Shown: piece by piece, positions 1-12,912 of the stretch
Layout of the letters: the number at the start of each line of letters is the position of its first letter
Numbering within the stretch: the stretch's first letter is position 1
From: Adiantum capillus-veneris
Lineage: Eukaryota; Streptophyta; Polypodiopsida; Polypodiales; Pteridaceae
DNA length: 64,000 nucleotides
Reading direction: 5' to 3'
Assembly (NCBI GenBank): GCA_014529385.2
Contig: CM043963.1
Location: 6,361,501-6,425,500, forward strand
The notes under the pieces: model-generated
What the model was told of the DNA's origin: nothing
Database searches by the model: none
What the model saw: only the letters and a program-made list of their open reading frames with translations
Made by a program: the position numbers and the translations under genes

Positions 1-17
1 TATGGTTTTATGCTTAC

Positions 18-557
18 ATGTCATCATTCACTTTTGTAGAGGGCATGAGTGTTCCCAAGCGGAACACATTTTCCAAGGGTCTAGTGACAGGGTGCATGGA
101 TGTTTCTCACGAGTTTTTGGCGGATGAGGGGTTTTTAGTCACCATGTGCATGGCCAAGCATATTGGAGATTTTATTGCAGATGCAACTAGGGTAGGACTT
201 GTGCTCTTACGTACATGGACCCTCATGTGTAATAAGAAGGCATATTGGCATCCACTCACTAGAGAGGCGGTGAGATAACAAACTTAGTTTCCTAGTTTAA
301 TTTCCTAACTAAAATCATTGTAGCTATGACATTCATTCTTTGAGTTATTTATTTATGCAGGTCCTAGATCTTACCATGTGTCTTTGGTGTCGTATTGACC
401 ATCTTGTGCCACACTATGATAGAGAGGTAGTGGAGAAAATTGCCGAGAGATTGTTTCCAGTAGATTGTAGCTACAAGATAGATAATGTAGTCTTCCCCAT
501 TGAGATTGATGGTGTTATTCTTAGAGGTGGGGCAGAGCGGTCTTCTTTGTTCTTTCA
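18..557 (+). CDS. two coding-like exons of an unrecognised gene (partial)
   Basis: An open segment at 18-269 is followed by a GT donor at 270, an AG acceptor ending at 360 and a second open segment at 361-557 that ends at another donor (CA|GTAAGA). The intron is about 91 bases, and the reading frame stays open across the junction in phase 0, which argues for real exons rather than chance. The joined product would be about 150 residues. I do not recognise a family in either exon. The segment just downstream (650-735) has a reading frame containing VLDLFVGCGVWAELL, which resembles motif I of N4/N6 DNA methyltransferases, but I could not join it in phase. It could be a gene fragment carried by a transposable element or a decayed host gene. 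The 5' end may lie outside the window. Confidence 0.35.
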
Positions 558-585
558 GTAAGACTTGTCCAAAGTATGATACTAG

Positions 586-893
586 TGAATGTTATGGTAT
601 ATATGTGTTTGCATTAGGTTTCTAATTTACTTTTTATATGGTCAAGTGGTTGCTAGAAACGTTTATTGAGCCTCATGACTATGTTTTGGATTTGTTTGTG
701 GGCTGTGGGGTTTGGGCCGAGCTTCTGCATAGATGATGTTGAATGTTATGGTATATATGTGTTTGCATTAGGTTTCTAATTTACTTTTTATATGGTCAAG
801 TGGTTGCTAGAAACGTTTATTGAGCCTCATGACTATGTTTTGGATTTGTTTGTGGGCTGTGGGGTTTGGGCCGAGCTTCTGCATAGATGATGT
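586..893. repeat. exact tandem duplication, 2 x 154 bp
   Basis: The stretch 586-739 is repeated base for base at 740-893, as far as I can see with no mismatch. Each unit holds a short open segment with the residues VLDLFVGCGVWAELLHR followed by TGA. The perfect identity points to a very recent duplication, or an assembly artefact. Confidence 0.95.
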
Positions 894-1017
894 TGATGAC
901 CGGTTTTCAAAACCGTGGCCGCAAGAACCAACCCCAATTAGGGGAGAGCACATTACCAAAAAAACGATAAAAAGATGTTTCTTTTAAAACATTCACCACC
1001 CCCTCTATGCTTAACCA

Positions 1018-1360
1018 TTGGCGGGCCGCCACCAATTTGGCCACACCTCTCTCCATTATCACCAGAAGACAGGGATATCTCTCTCTCCTGCTCGCTCCAC
1101 CAATCCACCACTTTCTCTCTTATCCCTGCTCCTGTATCACCGAGCCCCGTGGGCGCATAGACCAAGTTGCCACTGTCATATTCCATTGGCGGGCCGCCAT
1201 GCATGGACAAGATTTTTCTCTCTTTTCTTGCATTCTCTTACCTCTTGCTCATCCATACTCCTCTGGCGGGCCGCCATACCTCTCCCCTCCGTCTCCCACC
1301 TCGTCCACACTCCCTCGACCTCACTCTCCCCCTCTGTTTTCCTCCCACTGGCGGGCCATC
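1018..1360 (+). repeat. four dispersed copies of a TGGCGGGCC(GCC) motif
   Basis: The motif TTGGCGGGCCGCC is at 1018-1030 and 1186-1198, CTGGCGGGCCGCC at 1263-1275, and a degraded form CTGGCGGGCCATC at 1348-1360. The DNA between them is pyrimidine-rich and not repeated. Spacings are 168, 77 and 85 bases. No function is known to me. Confidence 0.8.
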
Positions 1361-1374
1361 GCGCACCCAAGCTC

Positions 1375-2100
<726 letters not shown>

Positions 2101-3934
2101 GAGACTATAGTGCGTTCTCTAGGGAGATCTCATGTGTACGAAGATCCTACTCTTGTTCAAAGTGACCATTGGAGTCAGCGTGTGTGCATGACTTCTCTTT
2201 CAAGCACCGACACCCCCTTGAAAGTGACCTCTCAGTGCTCTTTTATAGGTACAGGTTGCATTATTTTAGTATAAATTGATTAGGTTTAGGGTCCAAAGCT
2301 GGAGAGACAAAGCAGGCATCCGAGTCCTGGATGGTTGACTGGTGCTTTGTTTTGGGAGAAATAAGAAAATGATATTCTCCTAGGTGGGCCTCTGTGACCA
2401 TCACTTAGAGAGAGGTGGAATATAAAAATGTTTTTTTTTACAAAGCTTGGCTTGAGAAATGGAAAATGAATTAACCTCTGGATGTATTGAGAAAATGCAT
2501 CGTGGATGAGATACCGAAAAATCCCAGGCTTTACTGGGCGTTGGTGTAGCATGCTCCTTGATGTCGGTGCTGGCTGGGGCACGCCTTCGACGTCATTCTT
2601 TGATTTGTTGTCACCATCACATGTTTTGGGTTCGTTTGTCGATGTGTCGATGTCCATTCTCTTTTTTCTGCTTCCTGTGTGTGCCATGTGTGTAGCTATT
2701 TTACCATAAATAATAAGACACTATTGAACTTTTTACATTCAAAAGGCAGCTCGCTCGAGAGAGAAGGAATGATAAGTACAAAAAAAACTCAGTCTTAGAA
2801 TCATCTTTGTACAATGTTTATATCATTGAAGTTTCATTCTTGTATATAGATATCAGAAGCACTTCCCTTGCCATAAGTGTATGTGTAATCATGTAAGGAT
2901 AACTGCTTAAAGCAAAAAGAACCTCCAAAGATAAGATAGAGTCCTTACCTGCATCCATCCAAACAAGACAATAGATATGTTAGCCTTGAATGTGTTTTAC
3001 AGGTATTAAGTGGACTATACCAGTTGTTATCCATGTCCATCTTTAACAAAATAAAAAATAAAAAATCTTCAAGCCTTAGTCCAAAGTATTTATTTTATCA
3101 CCCAAAGTGTAAGGTTTTTATAAGGTCATACTATCTTTAGAACTAGCTCCATTGATGAAGCTTCATATTCAATTTGCTATAAAGCAAAACCAGTATAAAT
3201 GAAATTTCCTTTAAGAACAATCAACAAGTTTCTTTAAATTATTTATATATAAAGTTTAACCCTAATTAGGGTTTATGCTCCTTTCCTTCCTCAAATGTTA
3301 CTTACCTTCATTCTCTAATGAGTAAGCCAATTAGCCAAGATCTTTAGATATAAACACGATATCTAACTAAACCAAGTGTATCCAAAAAATTAATTGTGTG
3401 TTTTATATGCGCTTCAAGAAAAACACTACCTTGTTTATAGGACTGCTGAAACAATATAGCATCAATAAACCACCAAGTCTAGCGATAGTACGCATCCGGT
3501 GAGGATCTCACTCAGAACAATCCCCTGATTGAACTTTTATCAGAAAGTTAGATACGTAATTGGGAAACACCCCCGCTTTTCAATAGTAATTCATGCGCTA
3601 AGTGAAAGAGAGAAACTCGTATTTTTGCCAAGTCCAAAAAAGACCAGTAAACAATAAGTTATAGCTAGTGTGACACAAGCCAATCGGCTAACCCCAAACC
3701 AATGTACAATGTAGAGCCACCGTAAGCAGTAGCGGTATCATTACCTTATGCTTGCTTACTCCATCGAGCCCTTACCATATAATCTTAGCAAACCCATATG
3801 ATGGATTTTACCTAGTTAAGCAGCAAGGAACATTAATCCTCAGAAGTGCCATATTTTGTCAAGGCCACCCACACGGTGGTTTCATTAGGAAGAGAATGGG
3901 GTGTAAGAGGGCCGCTTTATTTGCCATGAGCTTA
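2101..3934. other. unassigned, mostly noncoding DNA
   Basis: AT-rich DNA without a recognisable gene. One minus-strand open frame (2286-2687, 133 codons) has a varied composition, including an acidic, Asn/Lys-rich N-terminal part, and could be an exon remnant. I cannot assign it to a family and a plus-strand frame overlaps it. From 2700 to 3880 I see no coding signal. Confidence 0.5.
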
Positions 3935-4345
3935 TATGGAGGTGATTAACATTTTGACGAATAGGTGTATGCCATGTGTGCAAGAATGGTGGGTGTGTAA
4001 GAGATGTGTAAGAGTGGTCAAAGGATGCACTTTCCCCCCCAAAAAGGAGGTGGAAAATTTTATGATTTTTGGCCTTCCATAACTCCCACATATAATCTCC
4101 GATTTAAGCAGATATCATAGATGTTCAATCTACGCGTCGAGCTCTTTCCATAGATATGCTACATGATATGGTTTTACCCGCTAGATTTTAAATTGCATTT
4201 TGGGGGGAAACTTTGAATTCAAATAAACTAGTTGTTTTTCCTGTTTAAATTCAAAATTTGTCCTTTGATTACTTTCTTAATACTAAAGGTTTGACTTCCT
4301 TAAACTGCCAAATAAAGAGGCCCTCCTAGACCCCATTCTCTTCTT
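3888..4345. repeat. inverted repeat with ~40-bp arms, ~380-bp loop
   Basis: The segment 3888-3926 (AGGAAGAGAATGGGG..) reappears in reverse complement at about 4306-4344, with a handful of mismatches. The right arm is also present in the second P copy (about 37374-37412), whereas the left arm lies outside the part of P retained there. It could fold into a long hairpin. Confidence 0.75.
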
Positions 4346-5295
4346 AATGAGTATTTCATCAGGCTACGCAACCGATTATGCCGCCAAAAATTTCTAGATT
4401 TTTGCTTAAGTGCCGTCATCAACAGTAAAAAACAGTAAATACCGGGTAATGAAAAACCCCTTTTACTTTAAAAAAGAACATTACCTATAATTGAATAATG
4501 AACATCGGCGGTGAAAAAACCAGTAATAGTACCATAGTACTGCTCCCAAAAAAAACACCTTTACCATGTAATGCCAGTCATAGCCGACCACTGTAGTGGT
4601 GCTTGCCAGGTTGAAGAACAAGGAACAACCCCTTAGTAATGCTTTTTAATGTCAAAATGAGCCAACCAAACAAAGGTCCAACCACTTATACCATGCCATG
4701 CTAAGTATAGTCATCCTCCCAACTATTTAAGTACATCGTTTCCTAACTACATGCATTTTTAGGAAACAACGCTCTACCATTTAATTTAAAAAATGTCAGA
4801 AACAAGATTATTGATGCTAATCTTAGTGACCAACCTGAGTTGGTTGAGTTGTAATCTCCATGCTTGGTGCAACAGAGGTGAAACAACACGCAATCCTCAC
4901 TCTTTGTGCAAGTAAAACACACGCAGAGCTTAGTGAGGGGTAGAATGCGCCCTCGCCTCTTTATATAGAAGAAGGACGACTACTGTCACTCATGGCTAAT
5001 TGCTTGCAGCGTATAATGAGTAGATCAAGCTCCCCCTAGGGAAATGTGGAAGAGTAGTTGCCTGCAATGTCGTCTGGCACAATAGATTAACCCAAACGCC
5101 TCACAGCATGGTAAATGACAGTTTTAAATAATTATTTTACTCACGCCTTGTAACCATCATACCCTTCTAAGGGTCCTATCCCATATCTAGCAACAGAATT
5201 TGTGGGTCCCCTTAAATAGAACCTAGACCGTCGACAAGCAATGGGATAATACACCTTAATCTGATGCTTAAAAAAGGCTACCAGCAAGTGGTGGA

Positions 5296-5327
<32 letters not shown>

Positions 5328-5409
5328 CAACAAGTGTGAACTAAGCTTGGAAAGTTTAATTTGATACTTAAAAAGGCTACTAGTAGGTGATGAAATGTGT
5401 ATGTGTGTG

Positions 5410-5475
<66 letters not shown>

Positions 5476-6725
5476 GATGAGGGTGAGTGTGCGTGCGTGT
5501 GTGTGTGTGTTTAAGTATGAAAATCCCCTCATAATTGAACCATACTTCGACAATGGTATTAAATAATATAATAAATAACAATATTTTAAAACAAGATGTC
5601 ATAAAACTCAATTATCATTTCATATACACCAATACAACATTCTGTATCTACTGGATAATACAGTCATTTAGATCAAAAAATTGATCTTTGATCATTACAA
5701 ATGGATATCTTAATGTTGTATCTTTGTGTGTCCACCCTTTGGGATGAGCTTCCATTACATCAACATGGAGAAGGATCGAGTTGTTACTTGCATCCATACA
5801 AAAACGTTCAGTTAGAACTCGTTATGTTTGTGTGTATTACAGGTGTCGACAATGGATCTAGTTGTCATCCATGTCACACCAGTAGACCTAGTTTACATCC
5901 TACCCTTAGGATTGATCATTAAGTTGGGGTTTTAAGTAAGATAACCTTTGATTGTCAAATCATGTGTGTCCCAATATTCATTGAGTTTCCTCAAAGAAAT
6001 GATGCTAATGACTACTACCATATATGATGCAGATATCTATGTATTTTTGGTAATTTTGGTTCAAAGATCATTGTAGACCTCCTGACGAAAATCGGGCAGT
6101 ATCTCCCTTGTAATTCTATTACTATTTCAAATATTTAGTGTATGCCATCTCTCAATGAGACCCTCACAAGAGGTTTAGACATCATTAATGAAAAAAACCT
6201 TGTACGTCATGTGTCAAAACCTAGCAATACATCACATGTCACTACCACATTTAACCGTCGTTATTAAAATCTGGTAGCATCTTTTTGCATCTCAAAAAGG
6301 TTTCCAAAAACATATCCTCAATTACTTTTATGTCTATATGTTATGCAACGAGAATCGATCCCAAAAAACACAAACATGTAATATCATAAACACCCTGTAA
6401 GACTATGACTAAAATGACTTTGATTGAGGAATCCTATTTCTCTAAGTTTACCCACCCACACAAGTAAGAAATTTATAAGATAGTTCCCACATCCCATAAT
6501 GATGTTTGTCATCTAAATTTAGAATAACTAGAGTCTTAGAGAAGCATGTAAGACAATATCCCAAAAACCATTGGGGACAAATTTTCAAAGGTTTCTCAAT
6601 AGGGACCTTTCTTAAAAGGATTACCCTGTTTCCTAAGCTATTAGTCAATATGATGATTGGTGTTTGACCAAATTTTGACAGAGTCTTGTTCTTATTTTGT
6701 GAATTTTTTCAACAGAAACGGTATA
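3935..6725 (+). repeat. repeat P, copy A, part 1
   Basis: This segment matches 36997-38071, 40143-40474 and 59495-60897 in the same order and orientation with only a few differences per hundred bases. It has no convincing protein-coding gene. A TATA-like sequence on the minus strand (CTATATAAAG near 4960) is preserved in both copies, so a noncoding or promoter region is possible. The segment ends at GTATA (6721-6725), which was duplicated when the TG..CA element inserted. P may be an unclassified transposable element or one end of a larger segmental duplication. Confidence 0.9.
5298..5512. repeat. (GT)n and (GA)n microsatellites
   Basis: (GT)n at about 5298-5325, (GA)n at 5414-5471 and a short GT tract near 5491-5511. 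The equivalent positions in copy P-B also carry GT and GA tracts, of different length. The GT tract there is where the 19-kb gypsy element inserted. Confidence 0.95.
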
Positions 6726-7333
6726 TGTAAGGTCTCTACTTTCGAATTTCACAGAAGTTCTATTACGCATTTGAATGTTTTTAAACCATCACTCATTATT
6801 TAAGATATTCGAGTTCAAATTATGAATCATAGGCTGAGAAAACCTAGAATTTAAAATTTACGCTACAAAATTTTGACATGTTTAGCTATATAAATCACTA
6901 ATTAACTTATTGTAAGACTTAGTTATTGTAGAATTTTTTTTTACTACTGTAAAGTTAATATAAGACTGTATAGTTTAACTTAAAAATGTAAAGTAAATTA
7001 TCATTAAGGAAATAAATAAAATAATCATAAAGACAAAAGAATACACATGGATGACAAATGAAGGCACATGGACTCACCTGGACTCACATAGAAGGGGACA
7101 AAGTGGGACACACTGTCACATGAAACGAAGAGGCTAGTCTTGACTAATCTTAATGAGGGGGGGTTGTGTGGCCTTATCTTTTGATGATAATGACAAATTG
7201 GTCAAGCTGATGGGTACCACAAGGGTACCAAAAACGCGGGTATGATTTTTGGAAAAAAAATAATAAATCTTTTTTTAAAAATTTTAAAAATTTTATTTTT
7301 TGGGAAAAAAAAGTTGGACGTTTTCTTTGCAGC

Positions 7334-7342
7334 TATAAATAG
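7334..7342 (+). promoter_or_regulatory. TATA box of element A
   Basis: TATAAATAG, followed about 30 bases later by the likely transcription start region near 7365-7375. It lies on the same strand as the exon at 10316-10495. Confidence 0.5.
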
Positions 7343-7479
7343 AGCATCCATGCTCACACTTTAGAACATAGAGATTGACTCTATAGCGCTCACGAAGTGC
7401 TACCACTTCTCTTAGAGAGAAGACGTTCACAAACCACTAAGAGAGCAAAAAGTCTAGTGGATTAATAAGGTGTGTATTA

Positions 7480-8045
7480 ATTAAGTATTCAATTATCTTT
7501 AGGAATGATGTGTGCGTGCTATCTCTTACTCTAATCTCTCTAATAGATTAGTAAGATTTAATTATTTTTAAGAAGGATATGTGTGTGTGTGCGTGCGTGC
7601 TATCTCTTACTCCAATCTCTCTAATAGATTAGTAAGATTCAATTAGCTATGTGTGTGTGCGTGCTATCTCTTACTCTTATCTCTCTAATATATTAGTAAG
7701 ATTCAATTAGTTTTAAGAAGGATATGTATGTGTGTGTGCTATCTCTTACTTTAATCTCTCTAATAGATTAGTAAGATTCAATTAACTTTAAGAATGATGT
7801 GTGTTTGCTATCTCTTACTCTAATTTCTCTAATAGATTAGTAAGATTCAATTAGTTTTAAGAAGGATATGTGTATGTGTGTGCTATCTCTTACCCTAATC
7901 TCTCTAATAGATTGGTGAGATTCAATTAGCTTTAGAAAAGGATGTGTGTGTTCTCTTTTACTTTAATCTTTCTAATGGATTAGTAAGATTCAATTAACTT
8001 TAGAAAAGATGTGTGTGTGTTTTCTCTTACTCTAATCCCTCTAAA
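7480..8045 (+). repeat. tandem repeat, about 8 units of 65-80 bp
   Basis: Degenerate units of the form TGTGTGTG - CTATCTCTTACTC - TAATCTCTCTAATAGATTAG - TAAGATTCAATTA. The core has inverted arms TAATCT/AGATTA, so each unit can form a small hairpin. The GT stretch varies in length among units and the last unit is truncated. Confidence 0.9.
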
Positions 8046-8727
8046 TATACCTACTCTCTCTATAGTACATCTTCACTATTAACTTATGCATAGTTAATTG
8101 AAAGTTAATACATAAGAGAACTCATCATATTCTTATTATACATGATGAAATTCTCATTCAACAATTTTATTGTCAATTAGATTAAGTAGAATTTTGAATA
8201 ATACTAAAAATTGATTTAGTTAAAGTATAGAAATGGAAGTTAGAATTGGATTAGAAATGTCATGCATAAAAGTAACGTAGTCCTAAACTTTCACTCGTAG
8301 TTTACACACTTAATTTTTGATTAATTAAGATTAACAAATATTTAATGTATAGAAATTAGATATAGAAAAACAACACTAAGTGTGAATCCGAGTTGGCGAG
8401 GGTTCAAATTACAGACTCTTTTTGGAAACAAGGAGATTACTAGGGAAATTGACCAATTTAAAGTTCTAAGTGTATAACATAAGTGTAGTACTAAAAAATG
8501 GCTCCAAAGCGTTGGAGAGGGGGAATGGGGAGCAGGCCCAGCGCGCTAACACGGCTGCCTCCTATAGCCCAGGGCACACACTGCACCCCAATCGACTTTA
8601 CGAGCACCTTCGACTCGCTCTTTTCACCAGACCACGCGCGCACACGTGCTCACACAGATGCACACGCACTCACATAGTCCGCACACCTCAATGCACCAGC
8701 TTTGCGCTCTCCCACACACGCAAAACA

Positions 8728-8731
<4 letters not shown>

Positions 8732-8812
<81 letters not shown>
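8732..8812 (+). repeat. (CT)n microsatellite
   Basis: About 40 uninterrupted CT units inside element A. Overlapping frames encode only SL or RE repeats. Confidence 0.97.
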
Positions 8813-8816
<4 letters not shown>

Positions 8817-10300
8817 AACACTTCGTCGGGGCAGCACACACTTGCCGACATGCCCGCACGCACACACACGAGAGCAGAAAAGAAAGGGGGGAAGGGGGGA
8901 GAGACGACGCCAAAAAAATCGCCAATGACAGCTTTTCTTTAGTGAAAAAAAAACCCCTATACAAGATCCGCGCTGTCTGCTCTAGGCCGCACCGGCAATC
9001 CGTACTGAGAGGCATACACATCCCTCGGAGCTCAATCCTGTCGGCACACAACTCGACATAAAACCCACTATTGGCTTCACTTCGACATAAGCTGCTCCTC
9101 TCGGCATCCTCCACTGGCCTCTTCTCTTTCAAAACACTCGCCCTTACGAGTTGCTTCCGAAATCATGCATCCGATCCTCGACCACCGAACGCGAGCGAAC
9201 CCAAAAAGAAACTCCTCTTCTTCGAAAATCCACTGTTTTCTTCTCCTCCAGAGCACGTGCCTTTCCGAGCCATTTCACGGACGATGCTTCATCATGGGGT
9301 GTCGGCTTCGATCGTCGAGCGCGCACCAGAAAAAACCCTTCTCTTTTTCTTCTCCTCCTCTTTTCCCTTTCTCTTTTCCAGCCCCAAACTCTCCAGCCGG
9401 AAAAAAGCTCTTGGCCTAGACTTCGAAAAAATGGCTCCCCTTTCCTTTTTTTCTCTTCCCTTTTCAAAGCAAAGACAAAGCTTCTATTTATGGGCAGTTT
9501 TCTTTTGAGAGTTTTTTTCTTCTTTGCTTTTAAGCAAGCTCCACCCAAACTAAGTTTTTTTGCACTTATAGCCAAGGAGGCCTTTCACATGGTGTCGGTG
9601 CTTCACATGCCCGGGCTCCCCATAAGGTTTCCGATCATGCCACTTGGGAGATCCACCGGCCAGCTCCGCATCATGACGCCTCGACAACCTCAAACGGCGT
9701 GTCCCAAACCTAGGAAAAAGCATCCGATCATCCACGTTCGCTACGAATTGCCGACCTCGACCAAGCATATCTCCATGCTCCGAACTCCGATTCAGGTGCC
9801 GTCGACTTCGACTAGCATCATATGTTGCATGCTACCCACCAGACACCTGGAGAGCTCGAGAAAATACCAAATGACACGTTTCCCAATGCGGACCAATGAG
9901 CACGTATCCGACCCCCAACAAATATTCCACAGGCCATAACTTGTCCGTCTGAGCTCCGAATGGCGAACCGAAAAGACCGGCATGATCGACAGCTCGAGGT
10001 TTACACGTGTATCCACTGATCCCATTTTTGGCCACCTGTCTGTACCCGCTCTGCCTGTCGGGACCTGCGAAGCCTTCCATCTTCGGACTAGCATATCTTT
10101 CACACCGAAACTCCGTTTGACGAGCTATCTGAACGAGCTTCTAGAGCATCTCGAATACCACATTTCGGGGCACATTCCACGCATCTCAAACACTTGACGT
10201 GCCGTCCCACTTAGCCCACTTCGGAGGCCCCCCTGGCCTAAAAAAACACTTAAAGTATGCATTTCCGTTGCCACTGTCCTGCTGAGGTCTCCCACACTGG
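8813..10300. other. C-rich leader-like region of element A
   Basis: GC- and pyrimidine-rich DNA that differs in composition from the AT-rich surroundings. An open frame of 262 codons (9151-9939, plus) is rich in S, F, R and P and overlaps other long frames. I see no domain and regard it as probably noncoding. The position between the TATA box and the exon at 10316 suggests a long transcribed leader. Confidence 0.45.
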
Positions 10301-10315
10301 CTTTAGCCCTCTACC

Positions 10316-10495
10316 ATGCACCTGTTGACACCCTTTACACTGCACAATACACTTTATAGCGCGGACCGACTCTGGCTGCACCAGCGTGCTCGAACCCAAG
10401 GCGCTAATGATCATGAAGCTGGTACAAGTAACGGTGGAACTCCTACGGAACATGTTATGTCTCCACCAATTGGATCAATCGGATCTATGGTACAG
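10316..10495 (+). CDS. first-exon-like coding segment of element A
   Basis: An ATG-initiated frame of 60 codons ends exactly at a splice donor (ACAG|GTTAGT) in phase 0. Its middle part reads GANDHEAGTSN, which matches GAHDREAGTSN in the 47-codon first-exon-like segment of element B (39124-39264), also ending in phase 0 at a donor. The shared peptide and intron phase suggest one gene family carried by both elements. The rest of the gene is missing here: the CACTA transposon begins 218 bases downstream, and no matching acceptor exon was found beyond it. The true start could be internal, since element B starts closer to the conserved peptide. Confidence 0.45.
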
Positions 10496-10817
10496 GTTAG
10501 TATTGCAGTTTCAAGTTATGCATCATTGCATATGCGAGACCATAGAAATATAATATTTACCTTATGAAAAGAAAACACGGACCGAAACCACGGGGCTTAA
10601 CCCCAAGAAACTCGGCACATGTTTGACAAGTAGGAAAGATTGTCTGGTTAAACTGGTTGCTATAGGAAAGAATGTTTGCCCAAAACCTTCGGTAGGGTTT
10701 CTCTCAAGTCTCTCACTACAAGAGGTTGTGTGCTCTTGTGACGCTCTTAGCGACGGAAATACACTGGGTTTTTATAACCCCCGGCGTCGCTATAACTGTC
10801 GCTAAAAGCGTCGCTAC

Positions 10818-10905
10818 GAGAGCGTCGCTATCTGCGTCGCTATAGGCGTCGCTATATAGCGACGCTCATAGCGACGCCTATAGCGACGCAGATAGCGACG
10901 CTCTC
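10818..10905. repeat. CACTA subterminal hairpin, 38-bp perfect arms
   Basis: Left arm 10818-10855 and right arm 10868-10905 are exact reverse complements with a 12-base loop. The arms consist of spaced GCGTCGCTA units, the probable binding sites for the element's accessory protein by analogy with TNPA in En/Spm. Further copies of the unit extend from 10740 to 10975. Confidence 0.95.
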
Positions 10906-11326
10906 ACAGAAGAGTATAGCGACGCATATAGCGACGCTACAGAGCCATAAATAGCGACGCTTATAGCGACGCCTGAGAGAATATTTTTTTGGTGGCAGGG
11001 CATTCACCCATCAACCATATTGTACTTGATTCACTTTTTAAAAAAAGTGCAAAGGTAAATAATAGACCCAAAATAGTCACCCACAAGACGCATTGTTTGC
11101 AAAATTGACAATTGTACACATCATAGACAAACTGAATTGATTGGCAAATGTAATAATGACAATTGTACAACATCATAGGCATAAAGAATTGATTGGCAAA
11201 AGGAATTGCGGTGACAAATGTAATAATATACATGGTTCAAAAAGACGTATAAAATCCGTCTCATGATACATAAGCTATGAGAAACCCTAAACTAATGCTA
11301 TCTAGCTACGGCTAAACTGACGTCGT

Positions 11327-12640
11327 CTAATCAGACGTCTCATCGCGTCCAAGCGGCGTATCTGTCGGATTCTGCAAAAAAAGACAATAAGACAGTTTTC
11401 AGTAAATATAAACATATAACGACATTTATAAAACAATACAAAAAATAAAAAAGAGTAAACCCTAATACTAACCATGCCGCCGCGAGAACTGAGAATGTCC
11501 ATCAAGGCGTTTAAGCCCTTCCTGCCTGCGTACTCGCGCTCGTACGGTGTGGGATCACGTCCTGTCATCGACCACTGTCAAAACATACAAAGATTTCATT
11601 ATGTTAGAACTAAAAAACTCATAAAGCCTAAACTATCGAACATGCATAAAGAGCAATGTGAAAAGACTTACAAAATCGGCCTCAAATGATGCCCATCCAC
11701 CGCTCCCCAAGTGGTGCGAGCTCCCTGCCTCTACTCGCGCTCTGGCTGCATCCTTTTGTTGCTTCCACTTGTCGGGATTCTCGCGCGCTGCTTTCTTCGC
11801 ATTCTTCCAATCTTCTTTGGCCAGCCAATCTGGCCTATTCCACCCATTCTTGATTGCTTTTTGCACTTCGGAACTCTTGTGTTTGCAGTATTCGCGCATT
11901 CGAATCTTCATCAGGTCTTCATTGAAGCGCTGATCCCGTGTTGGAACGGGAAACTCATCATGAAGTATGTTGATGACTCTGTTTTTTAAATCACTTGGTA
12001 CTTCACTCCATTTGTTTAGTATATAGTGTCTAAACAGCTGAGAGCAAAGACCACGCATGCGCGAGATCACCTTCTTGCCGTCATCATCCATGATGATGCC
12101 GCCGCTGATGTCGACGGAGTAAGGCAAGCCCTCTGGCCGGTGACGCGTGAACCTGGGTGTCCCGGCAGGGGTCTCTAGCGGCGTGTCGATGGGGGTACGG
12201 ACGTCAGGTGTCTCCATCGGCGTCTGGGCGCCGAAGCTAGGAGTGTCGAGTGGGGTGGCTCCTGGCGGAGTAGGTAGAGGTGTGTAGCTTCTAGGAACAG
12301 TCAGCCGTGCAAAACCTGGCGTAGACGGCGATGCTGTGGCTGGTGTGGGGGCGGGCAAAGAAGGGGAGGGTAAAGAGCCTCCTCGAACACGAGGCGGTGT
12401 GGAGGCATCGGTGGCGGAATCCCCACAACAACCGCCACCGCCACCACTAGAGCGCCGGTGTCTAGACGAGTGTGACGCTCGTCTCGTCGACGCCGAAGCT
12501 TCGGAGCGCGCCGAATGCTCCGAAAGAGAGGGAGATGCGGATGGTGTAGGAACGCGCGATGATGCGCCAGAGCGATGACGCTTCACGTACCACTGTCTCT
12601 GCTGCGGTGACAAAGAAGAAAGAAACTCCTCATCATCCAT
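11327..12640 (-). CDS. CACTA second protein (TNPA-like / Transposase_24-like), 371 aa
   Basis: Spliced gene on the minus strand: exons 12640-11672, 11574-11473 and 11371-11327, stop at 11327-11329. All junctions are GT..AG and in phase 0. An acceptor lies two bases before the ATG (TTAATGCAG|GTATGG), so an untranslated first exon is upstream. The protein has a Ser/Pro/Thr-rich low-complexity N-terminal half (about residues 15-165, with TPxxTP repeats), then a conserved-looking Lys/Arg-rich helical part and an HHLGSGGW segment. These resemble the C-terminal-type domain often encoded beside tnp2 in plant CACTA elements. The role is inferred: in En/Spm the second protein binds subterminal repeats. 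It lies 272 bases downstream of the transposase stop, and the two may come from one alternatively spliced transcript. Confidence 0.8.
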
Positions 12641-12912
12641 ACCTGCATTAAACACACGAATATTTAAACTTAATATTGAATGAATAGAGTAGACAATGAC
12701 GCAAAGACCATTAAATACAATGACGTAATGACGCATATAAATACAATGACGCAATGAATCGAGTGATAGAAGAGGCAAGTCGAAAACTCAGAATTTTCAA
12801 TCAAAAGATGTGAGCGCGAGTAGAAAAGAGCGTTACACACCATGGAAGCTACTTAGAGAGCTAGAGCTTTTACAGCACGGAGCAAAATTGTTCAAATACA
12901 ATATTTGTGGCT

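Noticed and set aside
2506-2709. Plus-strand frame with LLDVGAGWGTP resembling a methyltransferase motif
   Set aside because: Short, overlapped by a better minus-strand frame and without further motifs or splice support.
5701-5922. 73-codon frame conserved at 59871-60092
   Set aside because: The whole DNA of repeat P is equally conserved between the copies, so the frame gives no extra evidence of coding.
7480-8045. Centromeric or satellite array
   Set aside because: Only about eight degenerate units inside a single mobile element.
9151-9939. 262-codon plus-strand frame in element A
   Set aside because: Overlapped by other long frames on both strands, low-complexity S/F/R composition, and no counterpart in element B.
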